Counted from the first letter of the stretch, positions 25,256 to 38,068 are shown. The stretch is 64,000 nucleotides of DNA from Heliocidaris erythrogramma (GCA_025617745.1 CM046870.1:30523927-30587926), one strand, 5' to 3'. A program made the numbers and translations. The notes: a model not told the origin generated them from the letters alone.

Positions 25256-25420
25256 GAAATCCACTCTTTATGAGGAGTCATCTCAGGGATCACTTCGTTT
25301 TGGAGTGGAAATCCACACTCAAACATATGGGAATCCACTCTCAAAAGAATAAGACAAACCACTATACTTTGAAGTGGATCCCAATTTGGAAAAGATTCAA
25401 CTCAAAACAGAAGTGATCCC
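25256..25420. repeat. Inverted repeat around GGGATCACTTC
   Basis: GGGATCACTTCGTTTTGGAG (near 25288) is the near-inverse of CTCAAAACAGAAGTGATCCC (near 25399). Several AATCCACTCT/AGTGGATCCC motifs lie between. Possibly a small foldback element. Confidence 0.55.
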
Positions 25421-25989
25421 AAATAATATGCCGCTATACCCACCCCTCGCGCGTTTGAATGCCCTTGAAAAATCAGTATAATTTGCAAATGGGTCTATAA
25501 CACGGGGGCGGGGACACCCACGCCCCTTCTGTATCAATGACCATTGTAGTAATTCCAACAATGAGGAAACGCACCCAATGTAATTATATTTTTGATAAAA
25601 ACGCCAACAATTAATCTTTAGAATATGTTTGTAAATACATGGAATTGCTATATACAAAAAAGGGGAAAACAAAAGGTCTGAAAATGAAAAAAACGATGAC
25701 TACTATGTTCATCAGATTATTCCAGTCCGTCAGGATTCAGGAACAAGACTGTGTCTCTGAAAATGAATTATGGATAGTTATAAATGCGACAACAACTATA
25801 TGCTCTAATTATCGTTTTTGTTTGTAGCTCTCGTCTCATCTTTAAAAGGTCTATGCTCCTTTTCCGATTTACTTCTTTTCTTTACTATTTCTTTTTAGTT
25901 TGCAGCGTTTCTCCATCTTCTTATTTCATTACGCCTTTTCTTCATGTTCGTCCTAGATTTTTTGCCCCCGTTCCTCCATTGCACTTTCC

Positions 25990-26090
25990 CACACCTCACG
26001 TGGTTCAAGTTCCAGCTGCGGCACTTGTGTCTTTCGGCAAGATATTAATCGAGTCTGTCCGAAGTTTGCGCCCCGCGGGGCAACGGTATG
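25990..26090 (+). repeat. Candidate tRNA-derived SINE fragment
   Basis: GTGGTTCAAGTTCC (about 26000-26013) matches a pol III B box, followed by GCACTTGTGTCTTTCGGCAA GATATTAATC, a CTTGGGCAAGATACTT-type motif common in deuterostome SINEs. The 5' part and A box are not clear. Confidence 0.45.
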
Positions 26091-26164
26091 ATCAGGTATA
26101 ACGATTACGATGCCCTCTCGTGGCATAAACACGTCCACAATCTGCGGTTGAGTATATAGGCACA

Positions 26165-26305
26165 TTATTCTTGTTCTCCTCCTTCTCCTCCTTCCCCCCC
26201 CCCCCCCAATGATTACAACTACCACTACCACCACCACCACCACCACCACCATCACCATCATCACCATCATCATCATCACCATCATCACCATCATCATCAT
26301 CAATA
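26165..26305. repeat. CTCCTT / CCACCA / CATCAT microsatellite
   Basis: Trinucleotide repeats change from TCC to CCC, CCA/CTA and CAT along the tract. The poly-Met/Val frame on the minus strand is an artefact. Confidence 0.9.
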
Positions 26306-27046
26306 TCATCTGCTTCCTTGTGAACAACATAATGCCCAACAAGTCGTTTGGTGCAATTCCTTTTTACAGTAATTGAGTCATTTACCTTATAGGCTTTTCT
26401 TAGTTTGTTTATGAAGGGGGTGTGATCTTCTAATTAAAAGTGAATGGAAAACTGACAGGAAACGCCAATGACGTAAATGAAATGCAGATAAACATTAAGT
26501 AACTTATTTATATTTTTTTGTTAAGATATTAACGATTTACGCCTCCATTACGTCATTAGTAGGGCCTCGTTATCAGCAATTAGTTTGATTGATGCGGGGA
26601 ATGATGCTCCATTCATATAGGGTAGTATAGTTACCTTGCATATCTGAACGCGTAATGGGCCCATGCAGAGTCAAGTTTACCACTCACTCGCTATAGGCGT
26701 ATGACGCGATGGGAAGGGGGGTAGCTACGGCACCTTGAGGATTTTTTTCAAGTTCCTATATTCTAGCAATCAGCACATCATGCACGAGATGCCGGAATAT
26801 GTATTTTTTTTCAATCTAGTTTACCATTATTAAAATCCTCCCTCACAATAAAGTGGCATTTTTCGCTCGATCGCAAAATTATGAAACTGGAAAGTTTATA
26901 CTCGGGCAAAAGGCATTAGCCGCCCCCCCCCCCCCCTTTGAGAAAATGTGCCTGTAAGCCTGTGGCACTCGGTGAGTTTCGTGATGTTATTACATTAATT
27001 ACACGAGCAACATGAACACAACACGAGCTATGACGCTCGGGAGGGG
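26306..27046. other. Noncoding stretch
   Basis: AT-rich with one C-run near 26924-26937; nothing else recognised. Confidence 0.6.
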
Positions 27047-27157
27047 AGGGGCGTTTCAGCCAATCAGATTCAAGGATTTCAGTAGCTTATAGCACAGAAG
27101 CTTATAGCAGTTGTCGGATAAAATATCCGACAACTTCCTTTCATGAAACGCTCCCCT
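27047..27157. mobile_element. GGGGCGTTTCA MITE, truncated copy
   Basis: The right end TTTCATGAAACGCTCCCC is intact and the left end is shortened to GGGGCGTTTCAGCCAATCAG. An internal perfect hairpin GTTGTCGGATAAAATATCCG...AAC is present. Confidence 0.7.
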
Positions 27158-27529
27158 GATCTGCTGGGTTTTCACTGATTAGACTGTGTTGCACTTGCCT
27201 GCTTCTGCATGTATCATCATGTCTGCTTAACATGTTAACCCTTTTCGACTTTGTAACACAATTTTTTCCTTGACCGCTTTATATTAAAAATACAAATGAG
27301 TACATATTGGTGATAAAACTTGTTTTATTTTATGATATACCAGCAGAAATACATTGTGTATGGAATTTTGTGTTGGGTTGTTGCATGGATTATGCTGGTA
27401 TGGGATCGAGTGATGAAAAGTGCACTGATCCTAGATTCCGATGCCAATGGTAAATCAAAGTCCTAATATCATTGATTTCTATCCTTGTACATTCAGTTGA
27501 GACCGTATCTGTTTTCCGTCATGACCGAT

Positions 27530-27632
27530 AACAACTGCCACATTTCTACGACAAATTTACTCTCAGCCAATCAAATGCAACGATTTCAGTATAAGCTTAT
27601 AACAATTATCGTCACTTGATATTGATAACATG
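27530..27632. mobile_element. Diverged MITE copy
   Basis: Contains TTACTCTCAGCCAATCAAAT, GATTTCAGTATAAGCTTATA and remnants of inverted TATCGTCACTTGATATTGAT, corresponding to the core of the 1010-1147 and 5303-5450 elements. The ends are degraded. Confidence 0.5.
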
Positions 27633-27779
27633 CAGTAGTGAATGGATATAATTCCCTACTTCTAATTCTCTGCTTGCTCCTATCCTATAATTTGAATTAA
27701 TATTTTAAAGATCTTATTTCCTACCTGAACTGTGTTATCTGCTTGTTTATATTTTTTTCAAAAAGGGTGCCTGCCCCCT

Positions 27780-28165
27780 TTTATCCATCTCCATCTCCCC
27801 CTGGTTATTCATCTCCATCTCCCCCTCTCTCTCTCTCTCTCCATGTCTATTCCATTTTTTAACTTCTGTCTCTTTCATCCACTTCTTCCCCCCCCCCCCC
27901 GTCCTCCCTCTTACCACCTCCTCTCTCTCGTCTCTATCTCCCCCCTCCGCTTTCCTTTTTCATCTCTTATACATTATCTATATCTTTTCTCCACATCTCT
28001 CCCCCTCTCCCTCCCTTCTACCTCCTTCTCTCTTTCCCTCCCTCCCTACTTTTTTTTTTCTCTCTCTCTCTGTCTGTCTGTCTCTCTCCCATCGCTCTAT
28101 TTCCATCTCTTTCTTCTTCCTTTCCCCTCTCCCTCCCTCACGTCTTCCTCTTTCTCTCTTACATA
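27780..28165. repeat. CT-rich low-complexity tract
   Basis: Pyrimidine-rich on the plus strand, with CTCTCT, CCCTCC and CATCTC units. A 161-codon frame across it is a composition artefact. Confidence 0.9.
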
Positions 28166-28658
28166 CTTTCACTCCTACAAGAACATCTCATGTAACCTAA
28201 ATAAAGATCCTTTTTAAAATTCAATGCAAAATATGGTGAAATTTGATTTTGTTTTTTAATCATCTCACTTCCTCAAGCTAGCACCTGAAAAAAAAATCAT
28301 CTTCACATTTCACTGATTATACATAACCTCTGCCGTGCCTCTTTCATAGTCACTTTGGTCTTTAAATTAACAAGAAAATAAAAACACATAGAAATTCTAC
28401 TTTTATATTTCAACAGAAAACAAATTTTAATCTTGTTCTGTTCTATGAAGTGTCACCACTGATGCGAACTGTCTAAATCTCAAGGAATATTTTGGCCAAG
28501 TGACATAACTCTGTAGGAAGCATCTGGACCGTCTTAAAATTACAGTATGAACAGGACCATTACACATTATAACATCGGTCTGAATTCAAACTCTACAAAG
28601 ATTTATCAGACCTTCAGTGGTAGAACTCTTTATATATCTGCATTTTATCTTAATTGTT

Positions 28659-28715
28659 GAGAGCCAGAAGGGCGTTAACCCTGTGTTAAATGAGATAGCA
28701 CCCTTCTGGCTCCAA
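28659..28715. repeat. 60-nt hairpin family member (H1)
   Basis: GAGAGCCAGAAGGGCGTTAA at the left pairs with AGCACCCTTCTGGCTCC at the right. It is about 6.7 kb beyond the stop codon of the SRCIN1-like gene. Confidence 0.75.
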
Positions 28716-31700
28716 GCAGAAGACTTGTAATCCATTCAGTGCATATCAAAAGGTTTCTTTTTTATACAAATGCATTTAAATTTGCAGTGTGAAAGGAGTC
28801 TTTACATGCAACTCCATTGTGATTTGTTAACTCACTGCAGTATAGTGCAAACACCCTTTCACGCACTTCACAAAAATATGTAAGCACGAAACTGACGAGT
28901 GAAAGAGATACAACGGAGACAAAACTTCTCAAACAAAAATGAAACACAACTCTAAATGTGTTTTGTTGGAAAAACAATGTCAAACGTTAAAAAAAAAACT
29001 TTGAAATTATGATGAAAATAAACTTGTGCAAACCTAATACAGTCTCTTATGTGTACTTGTTGTGCTGTGCAATGGTATAATAAATAGAAATTACAGAACA
29101 TCTATTTACAATTTAAAGACATGATCAAGCTTAAACTGCTTCACCCATGATATAAACATTCGTTGATTGCATGAAATGTTAGTCAGTATTTAAAATATTA
29201 AAAGGCATAATCAAATTCTATTTCTAATGAGAAGAGATGATGATCAAAACTACAGAAATTTACATTAACAAATCCTCCTTCAGAATAAGAAAAGCTTATA
29301 GTATGCTTTAAAAAAAGGTGTGTCGCCATATTAATTTGTATTTTGAATCCTGTATTCACAGATTCCTTCTTTTAAGTCTACCTTTTTCATTAACGAAATA
29401 TCTCTAAGATTCAGTGATAACAGGAGATTTACCAACAAACCAAAATAATCATTAGTTACTTTTGTACTGACAAAAACTTACAGCTCCTACCTCCATTTTA
29501 GAACAGTTACATTTCTTCCATAATGAATACTAAAAAGATCAGCAAAGCACTTTCAATTTTCTTCTGTTTAAATGCTGCACATTCATTTTTTTCTTTACTT
29601 TACCCCCCCCCCCCCCCCACCCCAGCAACCCAATCGACAATGAAAAATAATGGATATGAAACTTTAAGTTGTTAATGTTGAACATCTATCATCATGTTTG
29701 CATTGCTAATCACACATTATTGTATCATTAAATCTTACAATTTTAAAGCCTCGGTTTCATTTTTCCATGCTGTTTTATTAAAGATATAACCATGGCCAAC
29801 AAGTAACTCTTTTTTTTATTTCACAGAATACATACACAAAATAGCTATTTATAGATCCCCAAGCATGATTCCAATATCTTGAGGTACGCTCAACTTCATA
29901 AGGCATTTAATAGACAAAAATGAATACATGCTTATTGCTAGAACCAATGTAATTTCATTGATAATAATACAGTAGTATTAATCACATGATTTTTGTTTGA
30001 AATCTGTTGTTTTTTTTTGCGAAACTGAACATCAAAATTTATAACTATTCTTAAGCCAGTCATTTACACAATAATTGAATCATATAGGGAAAAAAAGCAT
30101 CAACATCATCGCAGAGATAATAAATAAATATCCAATAATCTTTATCAATCTTTTTTCTATCGCAATTTTCCCTCGAGATAAATCCTGACTGATTTCACTT
30201 TGAAGGGATGCATTCACCTGATGGAGTTGCCATGGTAACGATTTATAATCAGTTCAGATTTCATTAGAGAATCAGTGACAAAACATCAATTAGCATCTCA
30301 TTAAGAGTTGTTTTCAATTCCATCGCGGTCCCTTGATCCAAGTTCTGTTTTATGTTGCTTTTGATTTCAGCGCGACAGGCATCGACAGGGGAAACCCCGG
30401 ATCGTACCAAGTAATTGATAACAAGCCATACGTAGAAGTAGAAAAACATGAAATCAAGGAGATACTTGATTCCGTATTTCCATTGTCATCATTGTTTTGG
30501 GTTTATATTCTCTTTCACTCAAAAAAGGGAAAATCCCATAAGTTTCATTCCATCGAATCAGTATCGTAACAAAGATCTCATCTTTAAAAAAAAGCCTTAT
30601 TCTTTTTAGGAACTCGAAATATTAAATATTGCTACATATATGCCTTTCCTTGAAATACCGTTCTCTTTTTTCAAAAACAATTTCTATATTTGCTTCTCGA
30701 ACAAGTTAGCTTGTATATAAACTTTATCTCCCCTAAGTCGATGTTATCAACGCATTGCAGTCTCTCCAGAACTTATGATCAGATTAAGTGAAAAGCTATT
30801 ACAATGCATGAAAATGCGAAGAGGATGAGTGCTTGGATTGGGGATTTCGTCTCTAGGTCTCTAGGATATTTGATCATTACCGGTGATAAATATTCTCCAT
30901 TTTCCTTTAATCCATCTCCATCTACTGAAACTCTGGATGACCCAGATCTCTGCCTCCGCGAGAAAGCAAGATAATTCAGAAAAGATTTCAGATCACAAAT
31001 TGTCCCTTCTTTTTTATCGCATAAAATGCAAATGGAGAAAGTCTTACGAGAAAATGCAAATCCTAAGATCTATCATTTTTTCCCTACCCATTCTCAGTCC
31101 AACTCCTTGTACTTTTCTTTCATGCTCCATCTCTTGTTAAATAATGAAAACACATCCATTAATACTGCATAGTCCTTTGAGAATGAGGCCTGCTACTACT
31201 GTCTTGATTCGTAGAAACGCACTTCAAATCATATCTTGAGCCCCGGTACTTAAAATGCATTTCAAGAAAAACTGTTTTCAAGAGATTCCAAACTGTTTAT
31301 CTTGCAGCAGGTGGTTTGTTTGTAACAGCAAATGTAAAAAAAAAAGAAGGGAACTTACATTCACTGAAATATGTAACCATGCATCTAGTGCTGCACATGC
31401 GATAGCTTGATTTCTTATCTTTGTTTGCTCATTACTCATCAATTAAGCATTTTTAAACAAATCTGCTTGACAGCTGTCTTTCATTTGTAGTCCATGAACA
31501 TTCACTGCAAATTTGTTTCGACTCTGTAAAATCTTATTTTCTGTCATTGCCAGAAAAAAAAGTTGAGCTCTGGATATATGCGATTACATTGTGAAAGAAA
31601 ATGTCTCAAAGCCATTGGGAAAGGCTGATCATATCAATATAAGAATTGGTGTATACTGTGAGGTTTTGGAATCATCCACAGTTTAAGTTAAGTTTGATGT

Positions 31701-32462
31701 ATATTGCAGCTGGCAGCCATACGTTGCATGTAGAGAAATGTTGATATCCACATTTCATTGTTAATTGAAAACATCCCACTCATTTTCAAGTCTGAAAGCG
31801 AAATCTTTTTTTTTCTTCATCACAACACTTGCATTTCCCGTTTCTATTTCTATATTTAACTCAAGATGTCAATTTCTGGCCGAAACAATTGTTGTGAAAA
31901 CTTCCCTTAAGTGATATGAAAGGATAAAGATGATTGATTCCACTTTATTTCCTTGTCATATTGTGTTCTTAATTAAGATTAAAAAAAAGAAAGAAACAAG
32001 ATATCTTTCTTTTCTTTCAATTTGCATCCTCAATGGAAAGGGTGACCGAACTTTGAATTCTATGTAATTTAGAGTTGTGAGTTGTTTTTTTGGATTGATT
32101 GATGCAAGAGATATGCATTATGTCAATTGTCAGCATGTATCATGAATTACATTCATAATTAAAATATTTATTCTGTTATAATAATTACATATAGTTCTAC
32201 CTATTTCCATGTACATAAACAACCAATGCCTATAGTCTCATCCCTATATATTCAAGGTAGTATTTTCTTTTCCTCATCTACCAGAGACAACTTAAAATGG
32301 TCCCAGTGATAAAAAACATGATTAAATACCATATTTTTTTATGACTGGAACATGGTTCTAGGAAAAAACCCAAAAGAAACAGTATAGGGGATGTTTGTGA
32401 GAAAAAATACATAGAGTGGCAACTGCCATTCCCATCAGTCAATATTCAACTCATTGCCTGTT

Positions 32463-32757
32463 GAGATCGAGAAGGACGTTAACTCTATGTAAAGTATTAG
32501 AGTTAATGCCGTTCTGGCTCTCAGCAGATGATCAGGTGTGAATATGTCCCCTCTCCTTGTCTGTCAGTCCTACTTTGAGAGCCAAAAGGATGTTAAGTCT
32601 ATGTAAATTATATGAGTTAGCGCCCTACTGGCTCTCAACAGATATTTCCCCTCTTCTTGTTTCTCCAATTCTAGTCTGCAAAGGTATATGAGTTAACACC
32701 CTTTTGGCTCTCAAGCAGACAAATATGATATGATTTAATGTCTTTCTAGCTCTCATG
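32463..32757. repeat. Tandem cluster of the hairpin family (H2-H4)
   Basis: Two complete hairpins (32463-32523; 32577-32638), then two half-copies (32681-32716; about 32731-32757) that keep only the 3' arm, ending TTTTGGCTCTCAA and TTTCTAGCTCTCA. Spacing is about 60-115 bp. The spacers share CCCCTCT..CTTGT..T motifs, so the whole repeat unit was duplicated locally. Confidence 0.75.
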
Positions 32758-33389
32758 AAAAGATATCTCTTCTTATCTCTCAACCCAAACTGTCTATTAA
32801 ACGTGTGGGGGAAAATCCCTTCCCACACACATCCTATCAATTAGGCATTAATTAATCAGCGGGAGAGAACATATGTTTCACATGTTTCACAGTGGCCTGT
32901 GGTCCCTGCCGAACGTGCGCAGGGGGAAAAAGAAGGGAAAACCCCCTCTCCGACTACCCCATGAATTATTCCATGAGTCAGCACATCATGTGACTACCCT
33001 CAATACTAACTTGGCAATCACGTTCAATCATTACACCTCAGAATGCCAATCCAATTAAAGGGTGCCTATCGAGCAAATGCCTGCTTAGTAGAGGAGGTAA
33101 AATCGCAGTAAATCAGTTAACCCGTTAACTACTGAAATCCCTTATTCCTATAGGCTTATACAGGAATCATCCGGTTCCCGCTGGCAATGGGTTGGTACGA
33201 GTAAAATGCTCATAAAGAAAGGGTTTGGGGAAGAGCTATGAAGTTCTGAGCTTAATTCTGAAGAAATGGCAAGAAAATCATGTAAGTCTAGATACATTAA
33301 TATTTTCCACTGCTTTGGATTGCTCTGATTAAAAATGACTGTTATAAAAAAGAATTACTGTCAAAACTATTGAATGCTTCCTAGCTAGA

Positions 33390-33424
<35 letters not shown>

Positions 33425-34263
33425 AAAAGTGCATTAGAATTGAATAAGAGGCAGCAAGTTTTAGCTATGAAATGCACTTTAAATTTGGAGTAGGAACAGA
33501 ATGTATGCATAAAGTACATTTTGAGTAATATGCTTCCATTTCTTCTCTTCTGTTTTATTTCTTACCATAACAATTCCTCCTAAATTCATCTCCCATAAAT
33601 ATTGTCACAGAACCAACTGAACTCTGAGCTCTACAAGGTGTGATAAGGTGAATTTGTTAGCCAAAATTCTTTTTATAGTCACCTAATACTTCCTTGTCTG
33701 TCATATCTTAATTCCACAAACTTTGAGACATTGAGACCCTTCATTATTAGAGTGAGCTTGTCGTAAAGAAATGATTTAAATACAGATCAATCCACATGTA
33801 TGTGTAGCCAGTGACAATGAATTCTAAATGCTAAATGATTCCGATCTCATAATAGCGCTCCCGTGTAAAAAGGATAACCAGTAGAAAAACTCAAAACTTG
33901 ACTCTAATACCTTAGAAGTAAATAGTAACAAATGATTGTGTAACTGTGAACACCAGAGTAACAATCTTGAAAACCTTTAGACAATAGTATAGACAGCATA
34001 AAAATATACATGTATTTATAGCACCACATCATCGTTTTATGTTGCAAATCTACTTTTCAAACTTCTTCTTTTTCAGCGGACTAAACGAAACTCTTGTGCA
34101 CGGCTGACAAGCGACCCGATTTCCGCTCTGAATGTACACCAGTCGATCTTTCTACTAAAACAAATACACAATCCCTGCATTTTTTTTGTTCAAATTTCAG
34201 TTTTCATTTACAAAAGGCACACCAATGGCTAAAATTTGAATTTTCAGAATTGTCTGTATTTTT

Positions 34264-34655
34264 AGGTGCGTTTATACTTTCATTGCGAAGGCAGAATGAG
34301 CGTTTTGAAACGCTCATCTAAAAAGTTAATCTAAATGCAGTTTCATGGGGTACTATTTATACATATTTTCTCCAGGCGAATTCAGAATTGGCAGCTGGAT
34401 TCGCAAACCTCACTGCGCATGCTACGCATATATATGACACCGTATAAATGCGTTTACAAATGATTGTGCGTTTATGCTTCCCCAGAAACCGTGATTTTGA
34501 AGTGACGATTCAAAAGGAACCGTTTTGTGACTTTTGCATTGGTGTTTTAAATCGGTGATTAGACAAAAATGACTGTGGACACAACCTTTTCTGAACTAAA
34601 CGCATAACAAAAGGCTCATTCTGGCATGAAAAATGGTATAAGTATAAACGCACCT
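34264..34655. mobile_element. Foldback element with AGGTGCGTTTATACTT ends
   Basis: AGGTGCGTTTATACT at the left is the exact inverse of AGTATAAACGCACCT at the right. A second inverted pair, CAGAATGAGC/GCTCATTCTG, lies just inside. Internal GCGTTTATGC and AACGCATAA motifs suggest subterminal repeats. No coding capacity. Confidence 0.75.
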
Positions 34656-34756
34656 TTGTTGTTTTGCTGTACAAAGCAATGTATATAATGACAAGGTGAT
34701 CTTGACAGTGTGGGTGGGGTAAAACGTTCAAGAAAAATTAAAGCTGTTTAAGGAAC

Positions 34757-34762
34757 TTTATT
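34757..34762 (-). terminator. Candidate poly(A) signal AATAAA for the SRCIN1-like gene
   Basis: Reading the minus strand, this is the first canonical AATAAA after the stop codon; the intervening sequence has only ATTAAA-type variants. A T-rich stretch follows on the transcribed strand. Use would give a 3' UTR of about 660 nt. The AT-rich flank offers many later signals, so the true 3' end may be kilobases further on. Confidence 0.3.
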
Positions 34763-35420
34763 GTAAGCAGGTTCCTCTTTTCTGGATGTTTACGTAAGGT
34801 GGGTTCAGGAAATAATTCGCACTTTAAAATATTTTTGATTCCTAAGTCATAAGAAATCTAAAACAGGATAATTCCATCATAATCTTCAGGAGGGTTTCAA
34901 ACTATGATAGTATAAAAGGACTTTGCATAATTTACAGGATACTTTTAAAAATGACAATGATTATTTACTGCACATGAACAAGCTTTTTATGAATACATTA
35001 TAAATATGACATACACGATAGGGAAATTACCTAATCAACACAGCCTGCCTTACATTTTTCCACTTCAGTATTACTTACTGTTACGTTTTAATTTACAAAG
35101 CACTATGTTGAGCTAACATACTAAGAATAGAGGACATTATCTCATAAATCTTTACATCACCGAACATGATATATTTACAAGAAATATGAACCACTTTTTT
35201 AAAGATAAAACTACCACTCTCTGCGACGATATACATTTCTTAGGTTTGGCTAGTGGCATTGTGCTAATGTCTTTGTTTTAATCTGATCATGAATTGTACA
35301 CAATTCCAACGCACATCTAACCTTACTTGTTTTTTCAAGTACACATCTTATTGCAAATATTCAGAAACACTCCCAAGTGGCTATTTAATATAATTTTTGT
35401 TCTCACTTCCAAAGTTCATG

Positions 35421-36192
35421 CTAATTGATGAAAGTCTCCTCGATAATGCCATTGACAAATGTGGTTTTTATCTCGGGAACATAGTCTGATTTTGATGACT
35501 CATCCTTAGTTGCACTCTTCACAACCTCCCTTCCACTCTTAACATCGGAGACGTTTGTTTTGCAAACTTCTCCAACCTCACGAGTCGGTCTGCTCGTGTC
35601 TGAATCGCCGTTTGTCATTTTAGATTGCATACCAGCTTTGAGATTAGTTTTATTAGGTGATGTTTCTCCTTCTGATTTATTCATATCTGTTTCTGAATGT
35701 TCTGATTCCTTGTTCTCCCCCTCATCTCTGCTGTCCATGTCGTTTTCTCCTGATTTAGTGTCAGTGGCTGTGGTTTGCTTTTTGTCTACCTCAGCATCTG
35801 TGACGACAATTGTCACAGCTTTTTTTTTATCCGCTGACTGAGCAGATGCCCCACTTGGCTTTGCTGCACTGTCCTCATTTTGTGGTTTTGTCGATTCCTG
35901 AGATTGACCCAATTTGTTGGATGTCACAGCTTTATCTGATGAAGGGGACGAGGAGGGCGCTTTAGAAGGTTGCGTGAGCGATATAGACAAGGACGCCACT
36001 GCGCTGTTCGTCGTGGGCGAGCTGGCTTTCTTGATAGGTTTAAAGGCGGATGTCTTCCCTCCCACTTTGGCCGCCTCCCCTTTTGGCGACAATGGTTTAG
36101 GCTTTGTTGCAAAGCTGCGAGACGGAGACTGAGGTAACCTGATATGGGCATGCACAGGTTTCTGGATTGTACCATTAGGTGAGGAGGGGGAA
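35421..36192 (-). CDS. SRCIN1/KIAA1217-like, last coding exon with stop codon
   Basis: The acceptor is GATCTTTACTTTACAG|TTCCC and the stop is TGA/TAA-type at the 35421 end. It encodes about 257 residues. A basic, Ser/Pro-rich start (SPNGTIQKPVHAHIRLPQSP) gives way to a Ser/Thr/Lys-rich middle and an acidic segment (DMDSRDEGENKESEHSETD). It ends with a hydrophobic tail, TTFVNGIIEETFIN, which stands out from the polar surroundings and could be a conserved C-terminal peptide ligand (inference). The ATG at 36293 is intronic in this model. Confidence 0.87.
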
Positions 36193-36371
36193 CTGTAAAG
36201 TAAAGATCGTTTGTACGAGGGATGAGTTAAATGTCTGGTGGACATGCAGGATAAAGGCAGTAGGTGATAACATGCGAGGATAGGCAAAGACAAAAAAACA
36301 AAAGATTCATTCTTTACAATCTAAGCACATACAAATTTGATGCTGAGATAATACAGATGATATTGTCATTT

Positions 36372-36435
36372 GAGAGCCAGAAGGGCATTAACTCTGTGTT
36401 AATGTATAAGAGTTAAAGCCCTTCTGGCTCCAAAC
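36372..36435. repeat. 60-nt hairpin family member (H5, best preserved)
   Basis: The 22-nt arms at 36374-36395 and 36409-36430 pair with one mismatch: GAGCCAGAAGGGCATTAACT... with ...AGTTAAAGCCCTTCTGGCTC. The loop is 13 nt. It is located in intron 16, close to the last coding exon. Confidence 0.8.
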
Positions 36436-37465
36436 ATATGAATTATTGAATTGATACATGACACTGACCTCAAATTACAGAGGAGCATTGAAATAATAAA
36501 TCTAAAATCGAGGAATTTTTACACACAAACAACTCCATAAATTATATTTTTAAAGGCAGAAATATTTTCTTCATGTCTCTAAAGCATGCTTATAAAAGTT
36601 GAGATGTTTTCTGATCACTCAAAGTTTTTTAATTGCAGGAAAGATGAACAAAAATCTTTCAGTTTAAAAAATATCATCCCATCCAAAACAAATTAAGGGC
36701 ATTTCATATTAAGAAACTAAAACATGCATAAATAAAACAGAGCTAAAATCGACAAATCAAACATACAGGAAAACAAAACAAAACTAAAATAAGAAAGTAA
36801 ACTTGCTACAAGATCAAAGTAAAAATTAAGGTTTAAACAAACAAAAATAATAAACACAAAGTTAAAAGAAGAAGTTTTATCTAAGGTGCTTTTTCTTTTT
36901 TGGTGTGTGAATTACTTTGTGTGGATGGCAGAACTATGCCCTGTTAAATGGATCAAATGGAAAAGGAAAAGAAAGAAGAGACATAAGGAAATTGGTTGGA
37001 TCTTAAAAACAGGAAAATAAAATTTACACAATATGGGAATAAGATGTACTAAGAATGAACTTAAAGTACAAACACTGTAATAGCAAATTCTACAGAAAAC
37101 TACACATTACAGAAAGCTTCAATTGTCACAGCAATAAGTTACGAACTATGCTTTGTTGAAATGTATATGTATATTTTTCATTTATTTTTTATTTCTTGAG
37201 GGGGGGCCAAAATATCTTTAAAAAATCTATTTCTTGTGAATGAGTTAATGAGAAGTTATAATTTACAGGAAATGCATCAAACGAAACTCCAGCCATTACG
37301 AATACATGTATCTTTCAATTTGCTTAAAATAGAAAATGAGCAACATATATGTATCATGTTGTCTGTTTCATATTTCAATATATTCAATGATATCATGATG
37401 AAAACTACTAGTCACATAATGAGAGAGATAGAGGAGTATAGCCTAATTGTGATGAACAGATCAGG

Positions 37466-37830
37466 AAAGAGAGATAAAGATAGGGAGAGAGAGGGAGAGA
37501 GAGAGGGAGAGAGAGAGGGAGAGGAGAGGGAGAGAGAGAGGGAGAGGAGAGGGAGAGGAGAGGGAGAGAGAGAGGGAGAGAGAGAGGGAGAGAGAGGGAG
37601 AGAGATGGAGAGAAAGGGAGAGAGAGATAGAGAAAGGTAGAAAGCAGTGGGGAGAGAGAGGGGGAGGGAGAGAGAAAGTGAGAGAGCGACAGTGAAAGGG
37701 AGAGAGAGGGAGATAGAGAGAGGGAGAGAGATAGAGAGAGGGAGAGAGAGATAGAGAGAGAGAGATAGAGAGAGAAAGGTAGAAAGCAGTGGGGAGAGAG
37801 AGGGGGGAGAGAGAGAAAGTGAGAGAGGGG
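37466..37830. repeat. GA-rich tract
   Basis: (GA)n with a GAGAGGGAGA unit; a segment with AAAGGTAGAAAGCAGTGGGG occurs twice (near 37632 and 37778), marking a duplication of about 146 bp. Confidence 0.9.
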
Positions 37831-37858
37831 CAGGCAGAGACATCAAAAGAGACTTAAT

Positions 37859-38068
37859 GGCCCGAATTCACAAAGGAGGATTGAACCTAAACCATGGTTT
37901 AAACCTCCGTAAGCGCACTGAAATAAGCGTAAATAAGCGCACATTACCCATGCACGCACTCAAAGAAAATATATGATTGGATCGGATTCCGTGCGCACGT
38001 ATGCTTAAAACCACCAGGAGGGGGTTTAAACCATGGTTTAAACCAAATCTCCTTTGTGAATTCGGGCC
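37859..38068. mobile_element. Foldback MITE with GGCCCGAATTCACAAAGGAG ends
   Basis: The left terminus GGCCCGAATTCACAAAGGAG has its exact inverse at the right end. A palindromic AACCATGGTTTAAACC occurs near both ends. The element is flanked on each side by AAT, a possible target-site duplication. No open frame. Confidence 0.8.

Larger units (their letters stand above)
28166..35420 (-). other. 3' flank / possible long 3' UTR of the SRCIN1-like gene
   Basis: No coding exon found. The sequence is AT-rich and contains hairpin family members at 28659-28715 and 32463-32757, a TIR element at 34264-34655, a C-run near 29603 and an A-run at 33400-33428. Transcript end unknown. Confidence 0.5.

Noticed and set aside
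25953-26342. 129-codon minus-strand frame with Met/Val runs
   Set aside because: It spans a CAT/CCA microsatellite and a SINE fragment.
27732-28217. 161-codon open frame
   Set aside because: Composition artefact of a CT-rich tract.
35560-36132. Plus-strand open frames opposite the last exon
   Set aside because: Shadows of the minus-strand coding exon; no splice context of their own.
37412-37846. Long Ser/Leu-rich or Arg/Glu-rich open frames on both strands
   Set aside because: They are pure (GA)n/(CT)n low complexity with no start context and are open only because the repeat lacks stops.
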